The notes under the pieces: generated by a model | Told to the model about the DNA's origin: nothing | The model's database searches: none | The model's input: only the letters and a program-made list of their open reading frames with translations | Shown here: positions 52,231 to 61,072 of the stretch, piece by piece | Layout of the letters: each line of letters begins with the position of its first letter | How positions within the stretch are numbered: position 1 is the stretch's first letter | Translations under genes and position numbers: made by a program | From: Branchiibius hedensis | GTDB lineage: Bacteria > Actinomycetota > Actinomycetes > Actinomycetales > Dermatophilaceae | Length of the DNA stretch: 64,000 nt | Assembly: GCF_900108585.1 (NCBI RefSeq) | Contig: NZ_UESZ01000001.1 | Span: forward strand, 3,596,001-3,660,000 | Direction: 5' to 3'

Positions 52231-53193
52231 ATGTCCTCACCTCCCGGCTACGCCAAAACGGCGGTCGCGCAGGTCGCCGATGACGCGCCGCCGACCGCTG
52301 ATGCCCCGCGCCGTGTCATCCCGCAACGCCATCCGTTGCGCTGGGTGGCCGCGGCCGTCGTGGCAGTCCTCGTCGCCATGGCGCTCAACGCCCTGATCAC
52401 CAACCCGTTCTTCCAGTGGGACCGCTTCGGCTACTGGTTCACCAGGCCCGTTGTGCTGCAGGGGCTTTGGATCACCATCAAAGTGACCTTCGCTGCAGCG
52501 GTGCTTGGCTTTCTCGGTGCGCTGGTCCTCGCAGTGGCCAGGTTGTCCAGCAACCCGCTACTGCGCGCGGTGAGTTGGACCTACACCTGGTTGTTCCGGT
52601 CGATCCCGCTGATCGTGATCCTGCTCTTCCTGGTCAACTTCGGCGCGCTCTACAAGACGATCAGTCTGGGCGTTCCGTTCGGGCCGGAGTTCTTCCGCTT
52701 CGATGAGTCCCGGCTGGCCACCGACCTGGCGCTCGCGATCATCGGTCTGTCCCTGGCCGAGGCCGCCTACGGCTCGGAGGTCGTGCGTGCCGGCATCCTG
52801 TCGGTCGACCAGGGGCAGCACGAAGCGGCAGCGGCGCTGGGTCTGCCGAAGAGCTACCAGTTCCGCAAAATCGTTCTGCCACAGGCGCTTCGCTCGATCG
52901 TGCCGAACTTCGTCAACCAACTGATCGGCTTGATCAAGGCCAGTTCGCTGGTCTTCTACGTCTCGCTGCTCGACCTCTTCGGGCAAGTTCAGACGCTGGG
53001 GAGCACCTACCCGGGCGACATCATCCCGCTGTTGCTGGTCGCGACCGTCTGGTACGTCATCCTCACCAGTGTGCTGTCGGTGGTGCAGTTCTACGTCGAG
53101 CGGCACTACGCCCGCGGAGCCGTCCGGACCCTGCCGCCGACACCGCTACAACGGCTGCGGGCGTTCCTCGGTCGCAAGGCGGTGGCGGCATGA
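52231..53193 (+). CDS. Polar amino-acid ABC transporter permease
   Basis: About 320 residues from ATG 52231, with GGAG 6 nt upstream. The N-terminus is cytoplasmic, followed by a membrane helix (about 35-55) and a HisM/GlnP-type five-helix permease domain. The EAA loop is GQHEAAAALGLPKSYQFRKIVLPQALRSIVP. SAM control of the leader suggests a sulfur-containing or methyl-group-related substrate. Longer in-frame starts lie inside the riboswitch and are rejected. It overlaps the ATPase gene by 4 bp. Confidence 0.92.
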   Translation: MSSPPGYAKTAVAQVADDAPPTADAPRRVIPQRHPLRWVAAAVVAVLVAMALNALITNPFFQWDRFGYWFTRPVVLQGLWITIKVTFAAAVLGFLGALVLAVARLSSNPLLRAVSWTYTWLFRSIPLIVILLFLVNFGALYKTISLGVPFGPEFFRFDESRLATDLALAIIGLSLAEAAYGSEVVRAGILSVDQGQHEAAAALGLPKSYQFRKIVLPQALRSIVPNFVNQLIGLIKASSLVFYVSLLDLFGQVQTLGSTYPGDIIPLLLVATVWYVILTSVLSVVQFYVERHYARGAVRTLPPTPLQRLRAFLGRKAVAA

Positions 53194-53968
53194 GCACGGC
53201 AACCGTCGCCTCCGCCGGGATCCAGGTCGAAGGCGTGACCAAGAAGTACGCCGACAACGTGGTTCTCGACAACGTCCACCTGACCGTCCGGCCGGGTGAG
53301 GTCGTCGTCATCATCGGCCCTTCCGGGTCCGGGAAGTCGACGCTGTTGCGCACGATCAACCACCTGGAGAAGCCGGACCTGGGTTACGTGCAGGTGGGTG
53401 ATGAACTGATCGGTGTCCGCGAACACGGTTCTGATCTGAAGGAACTCAGCGAGCGCGACATCTTGCAACAACGGGCCCGGATCGGCTTCGTCTTCCAGTC
53501 CTTCAACCTCTTCCCGCATCTGACGGTGCTGGAGAACGTCGCGGCCGCTCCGGTCGCGACAGGTCAGACCGATGCGGCGACCGCGCGGCGGCGGGCTGAA
53601 GAACTGCTCGCCCAGGTCGGCCTCGCCGAGAAGGTCGATGCCTACCCGCGGCAACTGTCCGGTGGGCAGCAGCAACGGGTCGCGATCGCGCGCGCGTTGG
53701 CTCTGGATCCCGGGGTGATCCTCTTCGACGACCCACCTCGGCCCTGGATCCGGAGCTGGTCGGTGAGGTGCTCGCGGTCATCCGCGACCTCGCTCGTAGC
53801 GGTCGCACCCTGGTGATCGTCACGCACGAAATCGGATTCGCCCGTGAGGTCGCCGATCGCATCGTCTTTCTCGACCACGGGGTGCTGTTGGAGCAAGGGC
53901 CGCCGAGCGACGTACTCGACAAGCCGTCGCACGAGCGCACCCGAGCCTTCCTGTCCGCGGTGCTGTAG
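53190..53968 (+). pseudogene. Amino-acid ABC transporter ATPase, frameshifted at Walker B
   Basis: HisP/GlnQ-type ATPase. Walker A GPSGSGKST (about 42-50), Q-loop FVFQSFNLFPH and signature LSGGQQQRVAIARAL are intact. At 53727-53734 the expected GAC GAG CCC reads GAC GA-CCC: one G of the catalytic Glu codon is missing. The frame then gives DDPPRPW and stops at 53816, while the correct continuation (SALDPELVGEVLAVIRDL, VTHEIGFAREVADRIV) resumes one frame over to 53968. The remaining sequence is undamaged, so this is a very recent mutation or a sequencing error. Without it the operon has no ATPase of its own. Confidence 0.9.
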
Positions 53969-54096
53969 ACCGCGCACGATCCCCTCACCACCCCCACCTT
54001 CCCCCGGCTCTGGACGCCAGGTGCTGGTCTGCCGCGCGCAAACCCGCCACTGCTGTCCAAATCCGACCAGCTAGCACCCCCTCGAAAGGAACCGTC

Positions 54097-55122
54097 ATGA
54101 CCCACCTTCCCCAGCCCGACCGCCGCACGCTGCTCCGCGGAGTCGTCGGTGGCGCCGCCGCCCTCGGCCTCGCCAGCTTCGCCACCGCCTGCTCCTCCTC
54201 CGACGCGGCAGAGTCCACCAGCAAGGACGGCAAGACCGAGCTCACGTTGGGTGAGCACTCCAACGGCGCGGCTGTGCCTGCGAAAGTGACTGTTGCGCAG
54301 GTCGATTCGATCCGAAGCACGTTGCCCAAGGAGGTTCTGGACAGTGGCACGCTGGTCATCGGCCTTGGCGCACTGCCCGCCGGCTTCCCGCCGCTGGCCT
54401 TCGTCGGCGACGACCAGCAGACCCTCACCGGTTCCGAACCTGATCTGGGCCGATTGATCGCGGCCGTCTTCGGGTTGGAGCCGGACATCAAGAACTCCAC
54501 CTGGGAGAACCTCTTCGTCGGGATCGACAGCGGCAAGACCGACGTCGGCGTCTCGAACATCACCGACACCGAGGAGCGCAAGCGCAAATACGACTTCGCC
54601 AGCTACCGGCAGGACAACCTCGCCTTCGTGGTGCCGAAGTCCGACTCGTGGAACTTCACCGACTACCAGAGCCTGGCCGGGAAGACGATCGCGGTCGGCT
54701 CGGGCACCAATCAGGAGCGAATCCTGTTGGAGTGGAAGAAGAAGCTGCAAGGCGAGGGCAAGGATCTGCAGGTGAAGTACTTCCCGAGCAACAACGACAC
54801 CTTCGTGGCGTTGGCGGCCGGCAAGATCGATGCCTACTTCGGCCCGAACCCGGGCGCGGCCTACCAGGTCCGTCAGACCGAGAAGTCGCCGAACGCAGTC
54901 CGCATCGCCGGGACGTTCTCCGGTGCCGGCTCGACCCTGCAGGGGCTGATCGCCGCGACCACCAAGAAGGACTCCGGCCTGGCCAAGCCGTTGGCCGCCG
55001 CGATCAACCACCTGATCGAGGACGGCACCTACGCGACCTGGCTCAAGGTGTGGAACCTGTCCAACGAGGCGGTCAAGACCTCCCAGGTCAACCCGCCCGG
55101 ACTGCCGCTGGACAACTCGTGA
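54097..55122 (+). CDS. Amino-acid ABC transporter substrate-binding lipoprotein
   Basis: 341 residues. The signal DRRTLLRGVVGGAAALGLASFATAC has a twin-Arg motif and a lipobox-like ATAC. The mature part is a SBP_bac_3 fold (GFPPLAFVGDDQQTLTGSEPDLGRLIAAVFGL, LTVGVSNITDTEERKRKYDFASY-type segments, AVGSGTNQE). It follows AAAGGAACCGTC at 54097 after a 128-bp gap with no gene. It supplies the ligand to the upstream permease. Confidence 0.92.
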   Translation: MTHLPQPDRRTLLRGVVGGAAALGLASFATACSSSDAAESTSKDGKTELTLGEHSNGAAVPAKVTVAQVDSIRSTLPKEVLDSGTLVIGLGALPAGFPPLAFVGDDQQTLTGSEPDLGRLIAAVFGLEPDIKNSTWENLFVGIDSGKTDVGVSNITDTEERKRKYDFASYRQDNLAFVVPKSDSWNFTDYQSLAGKTIAVGSGTNQERILLEWKKKLQGEGKDLQVKYFPSNNDTFVALAAGKIDAYFGPNPGAAYQVRQTEKSPNAVRIAGTFSGAGSTLQGLIAATTKKDSGLAKPLAAAINHLIEDGTYATWLKVWNLSNEAVKTSQVNPPGLPLDNS

Positions 55123-56246
55123 CCCGAGGCCGGATCGGGGTCGTGGGTGCCGGGGTGGCGGGCTCTTCCGCCGCCTGGCACCTGACCCGCGCCGGGTACG
55201 ACGTCGAGGTCTTCGAGCAGTACGACGCCGGTCACGACCAGGGCAGTTCGCACGGATCGTCACGGATCTTCCGGCTGGCGTACCCGCATCCGACGTACGT
55301 CGCGCTGGCGGTGCGCGCGCTGCTGGAGTGGCGCCGGCTCGAGGAAGAGGTTGGCAGCCCGCTGTTGGATCTGACCGGTGCGATCGACCACGGCCCGGCT
55401 GACGCTCTCGAACCGGTCCATGCCGCGCTGCGGGCCGCTGGTCAGCGCGTGGAGTACTGGTCGGGTCAGGACGTAGCCGATCGATGGCCGGGGTTGCGGG
55501 TCGACACCACGGCGCTGCACCATCCCGATGCGGGTCGCCTACATGCCGACCGTGCCGTGGCGGCCCTGCAGACGGCCGCCACCGGACGAGGTGCGCGGTT
55601 GCGGTTCCGGACGCCCGTACGGCGCCTGCTGGTGCGCGCGGACGGGCGAGTCGACCTGAAAACCGATGACTCGGCGTACGTCGTGGATCAGGTTGTGGTC
55701 GCGCCCGGCGCCTGGGCGGCGGGGAGCTTGCTCGACGGGCTCGTCCACCTCCCGCCGCTGCGGGTGACCCAGGAGCAGCCGGTGCACTTCGCCGCGCAGG
55801 ACCCGTTGTCCTGGCCGAGCTTCATCCATCACGGCGGGGCGGGCCTCCCGGCCGGGGGTGGCACCTACGGCCTGGGTAGCGTGGACGGGGTGAAGGTGGG
55901 GTTCCACGCGGTCGGCCACCGGGTCGAGGTGCCCGAGGAGCGGGACAGGAGCATCGACGAGATCGCGCTGCAGAAGGTGAAGGCGTATGCACGGCAATGG
56001 CTTCCGGGTGTCGATGCCGACCGGGCCAGCGCGCAGACCTGTCTCTACACCCTCACCCCCGACCACGACTTCATCGCTGACCGTCGTGGACCGGTCACGG
56101 TGCTGGCCGGGTTCTCCGGGCACGGCTTCAAGTTCGGGTCCGTGTTGGGGGCGCTAGCGGTTGACCTGATCGAGGGCCGCGAACCACTCCCGGTGTTCTC
56201 CCTGGATCGCCAGTCCTTGAAAACGGTTGTGACGAAAGGTTCCTGA
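55119..56246 (+). CDS. Sarcosine/N-methyl-amino-acid oxidase-like flavoprotein
   Basis: About 375 residues from GTG 55119 overlapping the preceding stop (GTGA). Rossmann motif GVVGAGVAGSSAAWHLTRAGYDVEVFEQ, the MSOX/SolA block SSHGSSRIFRLAYPHPTYVAL, and ASAQTCLYTLTPDHDFIADRRG with the Cys that carries covalent FAD in monomeric sarcosine oxidases. It oxidatively removes an N-methyl or related group from an amino acid, making H2O2. Its place in a SAM-riboswitch operon with an amino-acid importer suggests catabolism of an N-methylated or methionine-derived amino acid. Confidence 0.88.
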   Translation: MTRGRIGVVGAGVAGSSAAWHLTRAGYDVEVFEQYDAGHDQGSSHGSSRIFRLAYPHPTYVALAVRALLEWRRLEEEVGSPLLDLTGAIDHGPADALEPVHAALRAAGQRVEYWSGQDVADRWPGLRVDTTALHHPDAGRLHADRAVAALQTAATGRGARLRFRTPVRRLLVRADGRVDLKTDDSAYVVDQVVVAPGAWAAGSLLDGLVHLPPLRVTQEQPVHFAAQDPLSWPSFIHHGGAGLPAGGGTYGLGSVDGVKVGFHAVGHRVEVPEERDRSIDEIALQKVKAYARQWLPGVDADRASAQTCLYTLTPDHDFIADRRGPVTVLAGFSGHGFKFGSVLGALAVDLIEGREPLPVFSLDRQSLKTVVTKGS

Positions 56247-56962
56247 TGACGGTGACCGAACACCCCACCACCGCGGTGCCGGTGACCGATGCGGTGCTGG
56301 ACAACCCGGCGTACTTCGCGTTGAACGGGCCGCAGGCGCACGTGGCTGAACGCTCGGGTACGGCGGTGCGTTACCCCAGTGACGTCAGCCCGTTCGCTGC
56401 GGTGCCATTGCCTGCTACACAAGAGAATTGGGCGGATCTGCGCGAACTGGTCGATGGTCGGGTCGGAGTGTCCGCCGGTGTCGAGTGGGGTGCGCCAAGG
56501 CAATGGCGGCTGCACCCTCCCGTCGAAGGTGTCCAGTTGTCCGGGGCGCAGGTGGTGGGCCGACCCGACGAAGAAGCGGTCGTTCTCACGAGTGCGGATG
56601 TGCCCGAGATGCTCGCCCTGGTCGAGCGGACCAAACCGGGACCGTTCCTGCCCCGCACCATCGAGTTGGGCACCTACCTCGGTATCCGCCGCGACGGTGA
56701 GCTGGTTGCAATGGCCGGTGAGCGGATGAAACCGCCTGGCTGGACTGAGGTTTCGGCCGTTTGCACCGATGAGCGATTCCGCGGTCAGGGCCTTGGTGGA
56801 CGGTTGGTGCTGGCGGTCGTGGCGAACATCCAAGCCCGCGGCGACCGCGCCTTCCTGCATACGGGTCGGCAGAACGTGACCGCCATCAGGCTGTACGAGT
56901 CCCTCGGATTCCGGTTGCGGCGCGCTGCGGAGTTCGGGGCGGTGCAGGCTCCGGCCGGGTAG
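56246..56962 (+). CDS. GNAT-family (FR47-like) N-acetyltransferase
   Basis: 238 residues. The start overlaps the previous stop by one base (TGATG). The C-terminal GNAT fold has TEVSAVCTDERFRGQGLGGRLVLAVV (acetyl-CoA loop R-x-x-G-x-G about 176) and NVTAIRLYESLGFRLRRAAEF. The N-terminal about 100 residues are a divergent second lobe. It probably acetylates an amino acid or amine handled by the same operon. Last gene of the riboswitch operon; convergent with the NCS2 permease. Confidence 0.85.
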   Translation: MTVTEHPTTAVPVTDAVLDNPAYFALNGPQAHVAERSGTAVRYPSDVSPFAAVPLPATQENWADLRELVDGRVGVSAGVEWGAPRQWRLHPPVEGVQLSGAQVVGRPDEEAVVLTSADVPEMLALVERTKPGPFLPRTIELGTYLGIRRDGELVAMAGERMKPPGWTEVSAVCTDERFRGQGLGGRLVLAVVANIQARGDRAFLHTGRQNVTAIRLYESLGFRLRRAAEFGAVQAPAG

Positions 56963-56968
56963 GCCCGG

Positions 56969-58384
56969 TCAGAGCGAGCCGCCCCTGTCGAGGGTCTCGA
57001 GTTCATCGTCGGTGACGAGCAACGGCGGCGCCTCGGAGAGTCCGGAGGGTGATTCCGGCTCATCGGGCTGGAACCAGTTGAAGAACAGGTTCAGCAGGAC
57101 CGCCATGATGGCGCACGCCGAGATACCGGAGCCGAAAATCGTGTCGACCCAGCTGGGGAAGTTCTCGAAGAACCCGCTCGAGACCACCGGGATCAGGCCG
57201 AACCCCAACGAGGTGGCCACGATGACGAGGTTGTTGTTGCCCTGGTAGTCGACCTTGGACAGGGACCGGATGCCCGACGCGGCGACGGTGCCGAACAGGA
57301 CGATGCCAGCACCGCCCAGGACCGGCTGCGGGATCATGTTGACCACGCCGGCGAGGAAGGGCGAGAGGCCAAGGACCACCAGGACGCCGCCGCCGAGGGC
57401 CACCGCGAACCGGCTCTTGATCCCACTGATGGCAACCAGACCGACGTTCTGCGCGAAGGCGGTCGCCGGGAAAGAGTTGAAGACGGGGGCCACGGTCGTG
57501 GAGACCATGTCGGCCCGCAGCCCGTTGGCCACCCGCTTGGAATCGACCTTCGTGCCGACGACCTCGGCCACGGCGATGATGTCGGCGGTGGTCTCGACCA
57601 TGATCACCAGGATCACGACCGTCATCGACACGATCGCACCCACCTGGAACGTGGGTGCGCCGAAGTGGAACAGGCTGGGGAACGCGAAGGCGCTGGTGCC
57701 CTTGATCGAGTCGGTACTGCCCTTGCCGACGATGAATGCGGCGATCGTCCCGATCACGAGGCCGAGCAGGATCGCGGTCCGAGACAGGACTGCGACCTTC
57801 ATCAGGACCAGGATGACCAGCAGGGTGAAGCCTGCCAGCAGGATGTTGCCGACGCTGGCGAAATCGGGGTTCGGTTTGCCGTTGATCGTCGCCTGTCCGG
57901 TGATCCAGCCGGCGGCCACCGGCATCAAGGACAGACCGATGATCGTGATGATCGAACCGGTCACGACCGGTGGGAAGAGTTTGACGACCATCGAGAAGAA
58001 CGGCGCGATCACCAGGCCGATCAGACCGGCGATCAGGATCGCGCCGAACGCCGCCTGCATGCCGGCATGGCCGCCACCCTTGCCGAGCACGATGGTCAGC
58101 AACGTCGACACCGAAGCGAACGAGATGCCCTGCACCAGCGGCAATTGCGCTCCGAAGTAGGGCACACCGAGGGTCTGCAGCAACGTCGCCAGGCCACTGA
58201 TCAGCAGTGCGCAGGAGACCAGCAGCCCCTTCTCCGCACCCGATAGGCCGGCGGCACCGCCAATGATCAACGGGACGGCGATCACCCCACCGAACATCGC
58301 CAGGATGTGCTGGACGCCGTAGCCCAGCGAAGGTAGCCACCCGAGCTTCTCGTCCTCGGGGCGGACGGTGTCAACGGTCGTCAT
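56969..58384 (-). CDS. NCS2 uracil-xanthine/urate permease
   Basis: 471 residues, about 14 membrane helices in the UraA/UapA fold. Signature segments: FAQNVGLVAISGIKSRFAVALGGG (NCS2 motif with N-x-G), IVETTADIIAVAEVVGT (substrate Glu) and LGGAGIVLFGTVAASGIR. It takes up xanthine, urate or uracil with H+. The surrounding allantoin genes favour a purine. Its upstream region (58385-58495) carries GTTAAC/GTAAC motifs also found before the divergent NCS1 permease. Confidence 0.92.
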   Translation of the reverse strand: MTTVDTVRPEDEKLGWLPSLGYGVQHILAMFGGVIAVPLIIGGAAGLSGAEKGLLVSCALLISGLATLLQTLGVPYFGAQLPLVQGISFASVSTLLTIVLGKGGGHAGMQAAFGAILIAGLIGLVIAPFFSMVVKLFPPVVTGSIITIIGLSLMPVAAGWITGQATINGKPNPDFASVGNILLAGFTLLVILVLMKVAVLSRTAILLGLVIGTIAAFIVGKGSTDSIKGTSAFAFPSLFHFGAPTFQVGAIVSMTVVILVIMVETTADIIAVAEVVGTKVDSKRVANGLRADMVSTTVAPVFNSFPATAFAQNVGLVAISGIKSRFAVALGGGVLVVLGLSPFLAGVVNMIPQPVLGGAGIVLFGTVAASGIRSLSKVDYQGNNNLVIVATSLGFGLIPVVSSGFFENFPSWVDTIFGSGISACAIMAVLLNLFFNWFQPDEPESPSGLSEAPPLLVTDDELETLDRGGSL

Positions 58385-58415
58385 GTTCTGACGCTAGGGC
58401 GCGCCCGGGGGCCCT

Positions 58416-58459
58416 GGGTTAACACCGTGTAAGAGATTGTGCAGCCGTGTAACCGTTAC
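58416..58459. promoter_or_regulatory. Operator-like motifs upstream of the NCS2 permease
   Basis: Contains GGGTTAAC (58416-58423), ACACCGTGT (58422-58430) and the perfect palindrome GTAACCGTTAC (58449-58459). GTTAACCC also occurs at 59172-59179 in the regulator/NCS1 intergenic region, suggesting common control by the XRE-cupin protein. Confidence 0.5.
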
Positions 58460-58495
58460 GACACGCGATCGGTGTGCACCCGAGGGTGTACGCGT

Positions 58496-59146
58496 CTAGG
58501 ACTGGGTGACGACCAACCAGGTCGCGACAGCCGGTTCATCGGACTGGTTGGACAACCGGTGGGGCAGCGCGCAGCTGTAGGAGATGGAGTCGCCTGCCCG
58601 GAGCAGGACGCGCTCCTTGGGGAAGTCGATGGTGAGTTCACCGCTGACGACGGTGCCCACCTCGAAACCGGTGTGGGTGTTGAGTTCGTGCATGTCGCCC
58701 GCGGTGCTGTGCGGCGGATAGGTTGATTCGAAGAAGTCAACGCCGTGCGTCCGCCCTGGGGACAGGCGACGGTAACTGACGCCGCCCTCCAACGTGACGG
58801 TCTCCATTTCCAGACTACGACGCAGCGAATACGACTGGGCAGTAGACATATTCACCGAGTCGGAACCTGTTGCCTCGCTTTCGCCGAACACCTCGAGGAC
58901 CGTCACATCCAACGCGTTGGCGATGGCGAACAGCCGGTTGACCGACGGTCGTAGGAGGCCGCGTTCGATCTGGGACAACGCGCTGGCGGAAATGTCCATC
59001 CGGCGAGCGACCTCACGCAACGACAGGCCCTTGCGCTCCCGCACCTCGCGGATCCGCATTCCGGTCAACTGCGCATCGAACTCCTCCAGTGCCCCCGTAT
59101 CGCTGGATGTGCCTGCATCGCCAGCAGCCAGCTCGTCTATCGCCAC
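58496..59146 (-). CDS. XRE-cupin transcriptional regulator of the purine/allantoin cluster
   Basis: 216 residues. The N-terminal XRE helix-turn-helix (IREVRERKGLSLREVARRMDISASALSQIERGLLRPS, about 33-70) is followed by a C-terminal cupin (about 140-210; HELNTHTGFEVGTVVSGELTIDF, GDSISYSCALPHRLSN) that probably senses a pathway metabolite. It lies between two nucleobase/allantoin permeases, divergent from the NCS1 gene, with GTTAAG-N6-CTTAAC in its promoter. Activator or repressor role is undetermined. Confidence 0.92.
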   Translation of the reverse strand: MAIDELAAGDAGTSSDTGALEEFDAQLTGMRIREVRERKGLSLREVARRMDISASALSQIERGLLRPSVNRLFAIANALDVTVLEVFGESEATGSDSVNMSTAQSYSLRRSLEMETVTLEGGVSYRRLSPGRTHGVDFFESTYPPHSTAGDMHELNTHTGFEVGTVVSGELTIDFPKERVLLRAGDSISYSCALPHRLSNQSDEPAVATWLVVTQS

Positions 59147-59200
59147 GCTTGCGAACCCCCTTGACGGATTTGTTAACCCGCTCGTAACCTACGTCACGTC

Positions 59201-59218
59201 GTTAAGCAATAACTTAAC
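59201..59218. promoter_or_regulatory. Inverted repeat GTTAAG-CAATAA-CTTAAC
   Basis: Perfect 6-bp arms in the divergent regulator/NCS1 intergenic region, with further TTAAC/GTAAC words at 59172 and 59184. The whole region 59147-59343 is otherwise free of genes. Likely operator of the XRE-cupin regulator. Confidence 0.55.
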
Positions 59219-59343
59219 AGCAGTGCCGACGGTGTGAGCCGTCGATCCGCACGGTACCAGTCCGATCGGCGACCCTCCGGTGGCCTGATCATCCCGGCGC
59301 AGCGCCGCGCTCCCCATCCCCCCATGAATCACTTGGAGCAGTT

Positions 59344-60990
59344 ATGGCCACTGAAGCAGTCAGCTGGGAGGAACTTCCCCACGACCTCGCCGAAGCCGCC
59401 GGCCTTCCACCCGGCGCCGGCGTGGTGAAATCCGCCTACGATCCGGCCCTCACCAACGAGGATCTGGCACCGTTACGCAAACAGACCTGGTCGACGTACA
59501 ACATCTTCGCCTTCTGGATGTCCGACGTGCACAGCGTCGGCGGCTACGTCACGGCCGGCAGCCTCTTCGCCCTGGGCATCGCCAGTTGGCAGGTGCTGGC
59601 GTCGTTGCTGATCGGCATCACCATCGTCTTCTTCTTCTGCAACCTGGTAGCCAAGCCCAGCCAACGTACGGCGGTGCCGTACCCGGTCATCAACCGGGCG
59701 GTCTTCGGAGTCAAAGGGGCCAATATCCCGGCGATCATCCGCGGCTTCATCGCCGTCGCGTGGTACGGCGTGCAGACCTTCCTGGCGGCGGAGTCGCTGA
59801 ACATCATCTTCTTGAAGTTCATCCCGAGCTCGGCCAACCTGCTCAACCACAGTTTCCTGGGATTGAGCGCGCTGGGTTGGATCTCCTACGCCATCTTGTG
59901 GGTCGCCCAGGCGGCGCTGTTCATGACCAGGATGGACACCATCCGCAAGTTCATCGACTACGCCGGCCCCGCCGTCTACGTGGTGATGATCGCGCTGGCG
60001 ATCTACTTGGTCAGCAAGGCCGGCTGGAGTCACATCTCGCTGAACCTGTCCACCGGTCCGCAGTTGTCCTTCGCGGCCTCGATCCCGGTCATGTTGTCGG
60101 CGATCGCGCTCGTTGTGTCCTACTTCTCCGGGCCGATGCTGAACTTCGGTGACTTCGCGCGCTACGGGAAGTCGTTCACGGCGGTGCGGAAGGGCAACTT
60201 CTGGGGGCTGCCGGTCAACTTCCTGTTTTTCTCGATTCTGACCGTGATCTGTGCGTCGGCCACGGTGCCGGTCTTCGGCAAACTGCTCACCGACCCGATC
60301 CAGACCGTGCAGGCCATCGACTCGTGGTTCGCGATCCTGCTGGGAGGTCTGACCTTCGTCACCGCAACCGTCGGTATCAACATCGTCGCCAACTTCATCT
60401 CCCCGGCGTTCGACTTCTCGAACGTGTCGCCGCAGAAGATCAGCTGGCGGATGGGCGGCATGATCGCGGCCGTTGGTTCGGTGCTGCTCACGCCGTGGAA
60501 CTGGTACAACAACGACACCGCCATCCACTACACGCTGGGTGTTCTCGGTGCGCTGATCGGGCCACTCTTCGGCATCCTGATCGCGGGCTACTACATCTGC
60601 TCCAAGCAGAAGGTCCTCGTCGACGACATGTTCACCATGTCGCCGAAGGGCAAGTACTGGTTCAAGAACGGGTACAACCCCAACGCGGTCATCACCGTCG
60701 CCGTTGCCGGTGTCATTTCGATCGCCTGTGCGGTCCTGCCCAAGACCTTCGCGGATCTGGGTTGGTTCGACGTGACCAAGATCAGCGACTACTCCTGGTT
60801 CATCGGCTGCGCGCTCGGCTTCGTCATCATGGTCGCCCTCGAGCGGGCGCACCCGCAGCTGCCGGTGCTGTCCGGCGACGACCCCAAGGTCAGCGATGGC
60901 GCCGGGCACCCCGACCGCGTCCACCACATCTCCGATTGCGCCGAGGACATCGCCGCCAAGAAGGGTGTCGGTCTGTCCGCCGGTCACTGA
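59344..60990 (+). CDS. NCS1-family allantoin/nucleobase permease
   Basis: 548 residues with 12 membrane helices. The NCS1 landmark NIFAFWMSDVHSVGGYVTAG near residue 55 and AVAWYGVQTFLAAESLN match PucI/allantoin permeases. The family is Mhp1-like and imports hydantoin, allantoin or uracil with Na+ or H+. GGAG lies 5 nt before the ATG. The downstream racemase and the opposing allantoicase/allantoinase genes make allantoin the likely substrate. Confidence 0.93.
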   Translation: MATEAVSWEELPHDLAEAAGLPPGAGVVKSAYDPALTNEDLAPLRKQTWSTYNIFAFWMSDVHSVGGYVTAGSLFALGIASWQVLASLLIGITIVFFFCNLVAKPSQRTAVPYPVINRAVFGVKGANIPAIIRGFIAVAWYGVQTFLAAESLNIIFLKFIPSSANLLNHSFLGLSALGWISYAILWVAQAALFMTRMDTIRKFIDYAGPAVYVVMIALAIYLVSKAGWSHISLNLSTGPQLSFAASIPVMLSAIALVVSYFSGPMLNFGDFARYGKSFTAVRKGNFWGLPVNFLFFSILTVICASATVPVFGKLLTDPIQTVQAIDSWFAILLGGLTFVTATVGINIVANFISPAFDFSNVSPQKISWRMGGMIAAVGSVLLTPWNWYNNDTAIHYTLGVLGALIGPLFGILIAGYYICSKQKVLVDDMFTMSPKGKYWFKNGYNPNAVITVAVAGVISIACAVLPKTFADLGWFDVTKISDYSWFIGCALGFVIMVALERAHPQLPVLSGDDPKVSDGAGHPDRVHHISDCAEDIAAKKGVGLSAGH

Positions 60991-61072
60991 TGACCTCCGG
61001 GACCGAGGCGGGAGTGCGCTCGCCTCGGTCCCGGATCACCAATGCTCAACGACGAGCAGGAAGGTGCCACTG

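Noticed and set aside
57060-58340. 426-codon minus-strand frame overlapping the NCS2 permease in another phase
   Set aside because: Arg/Gly/Asp-rich out-of-phase shadow of the NCS2 gene.
59473-60987. 504-codon minus-strand open frame under the NCS1 permease
   Set aside because: Asp/Arg/Gln-rich mirror of a membrane protein, a typical high-GC antisense shadow.
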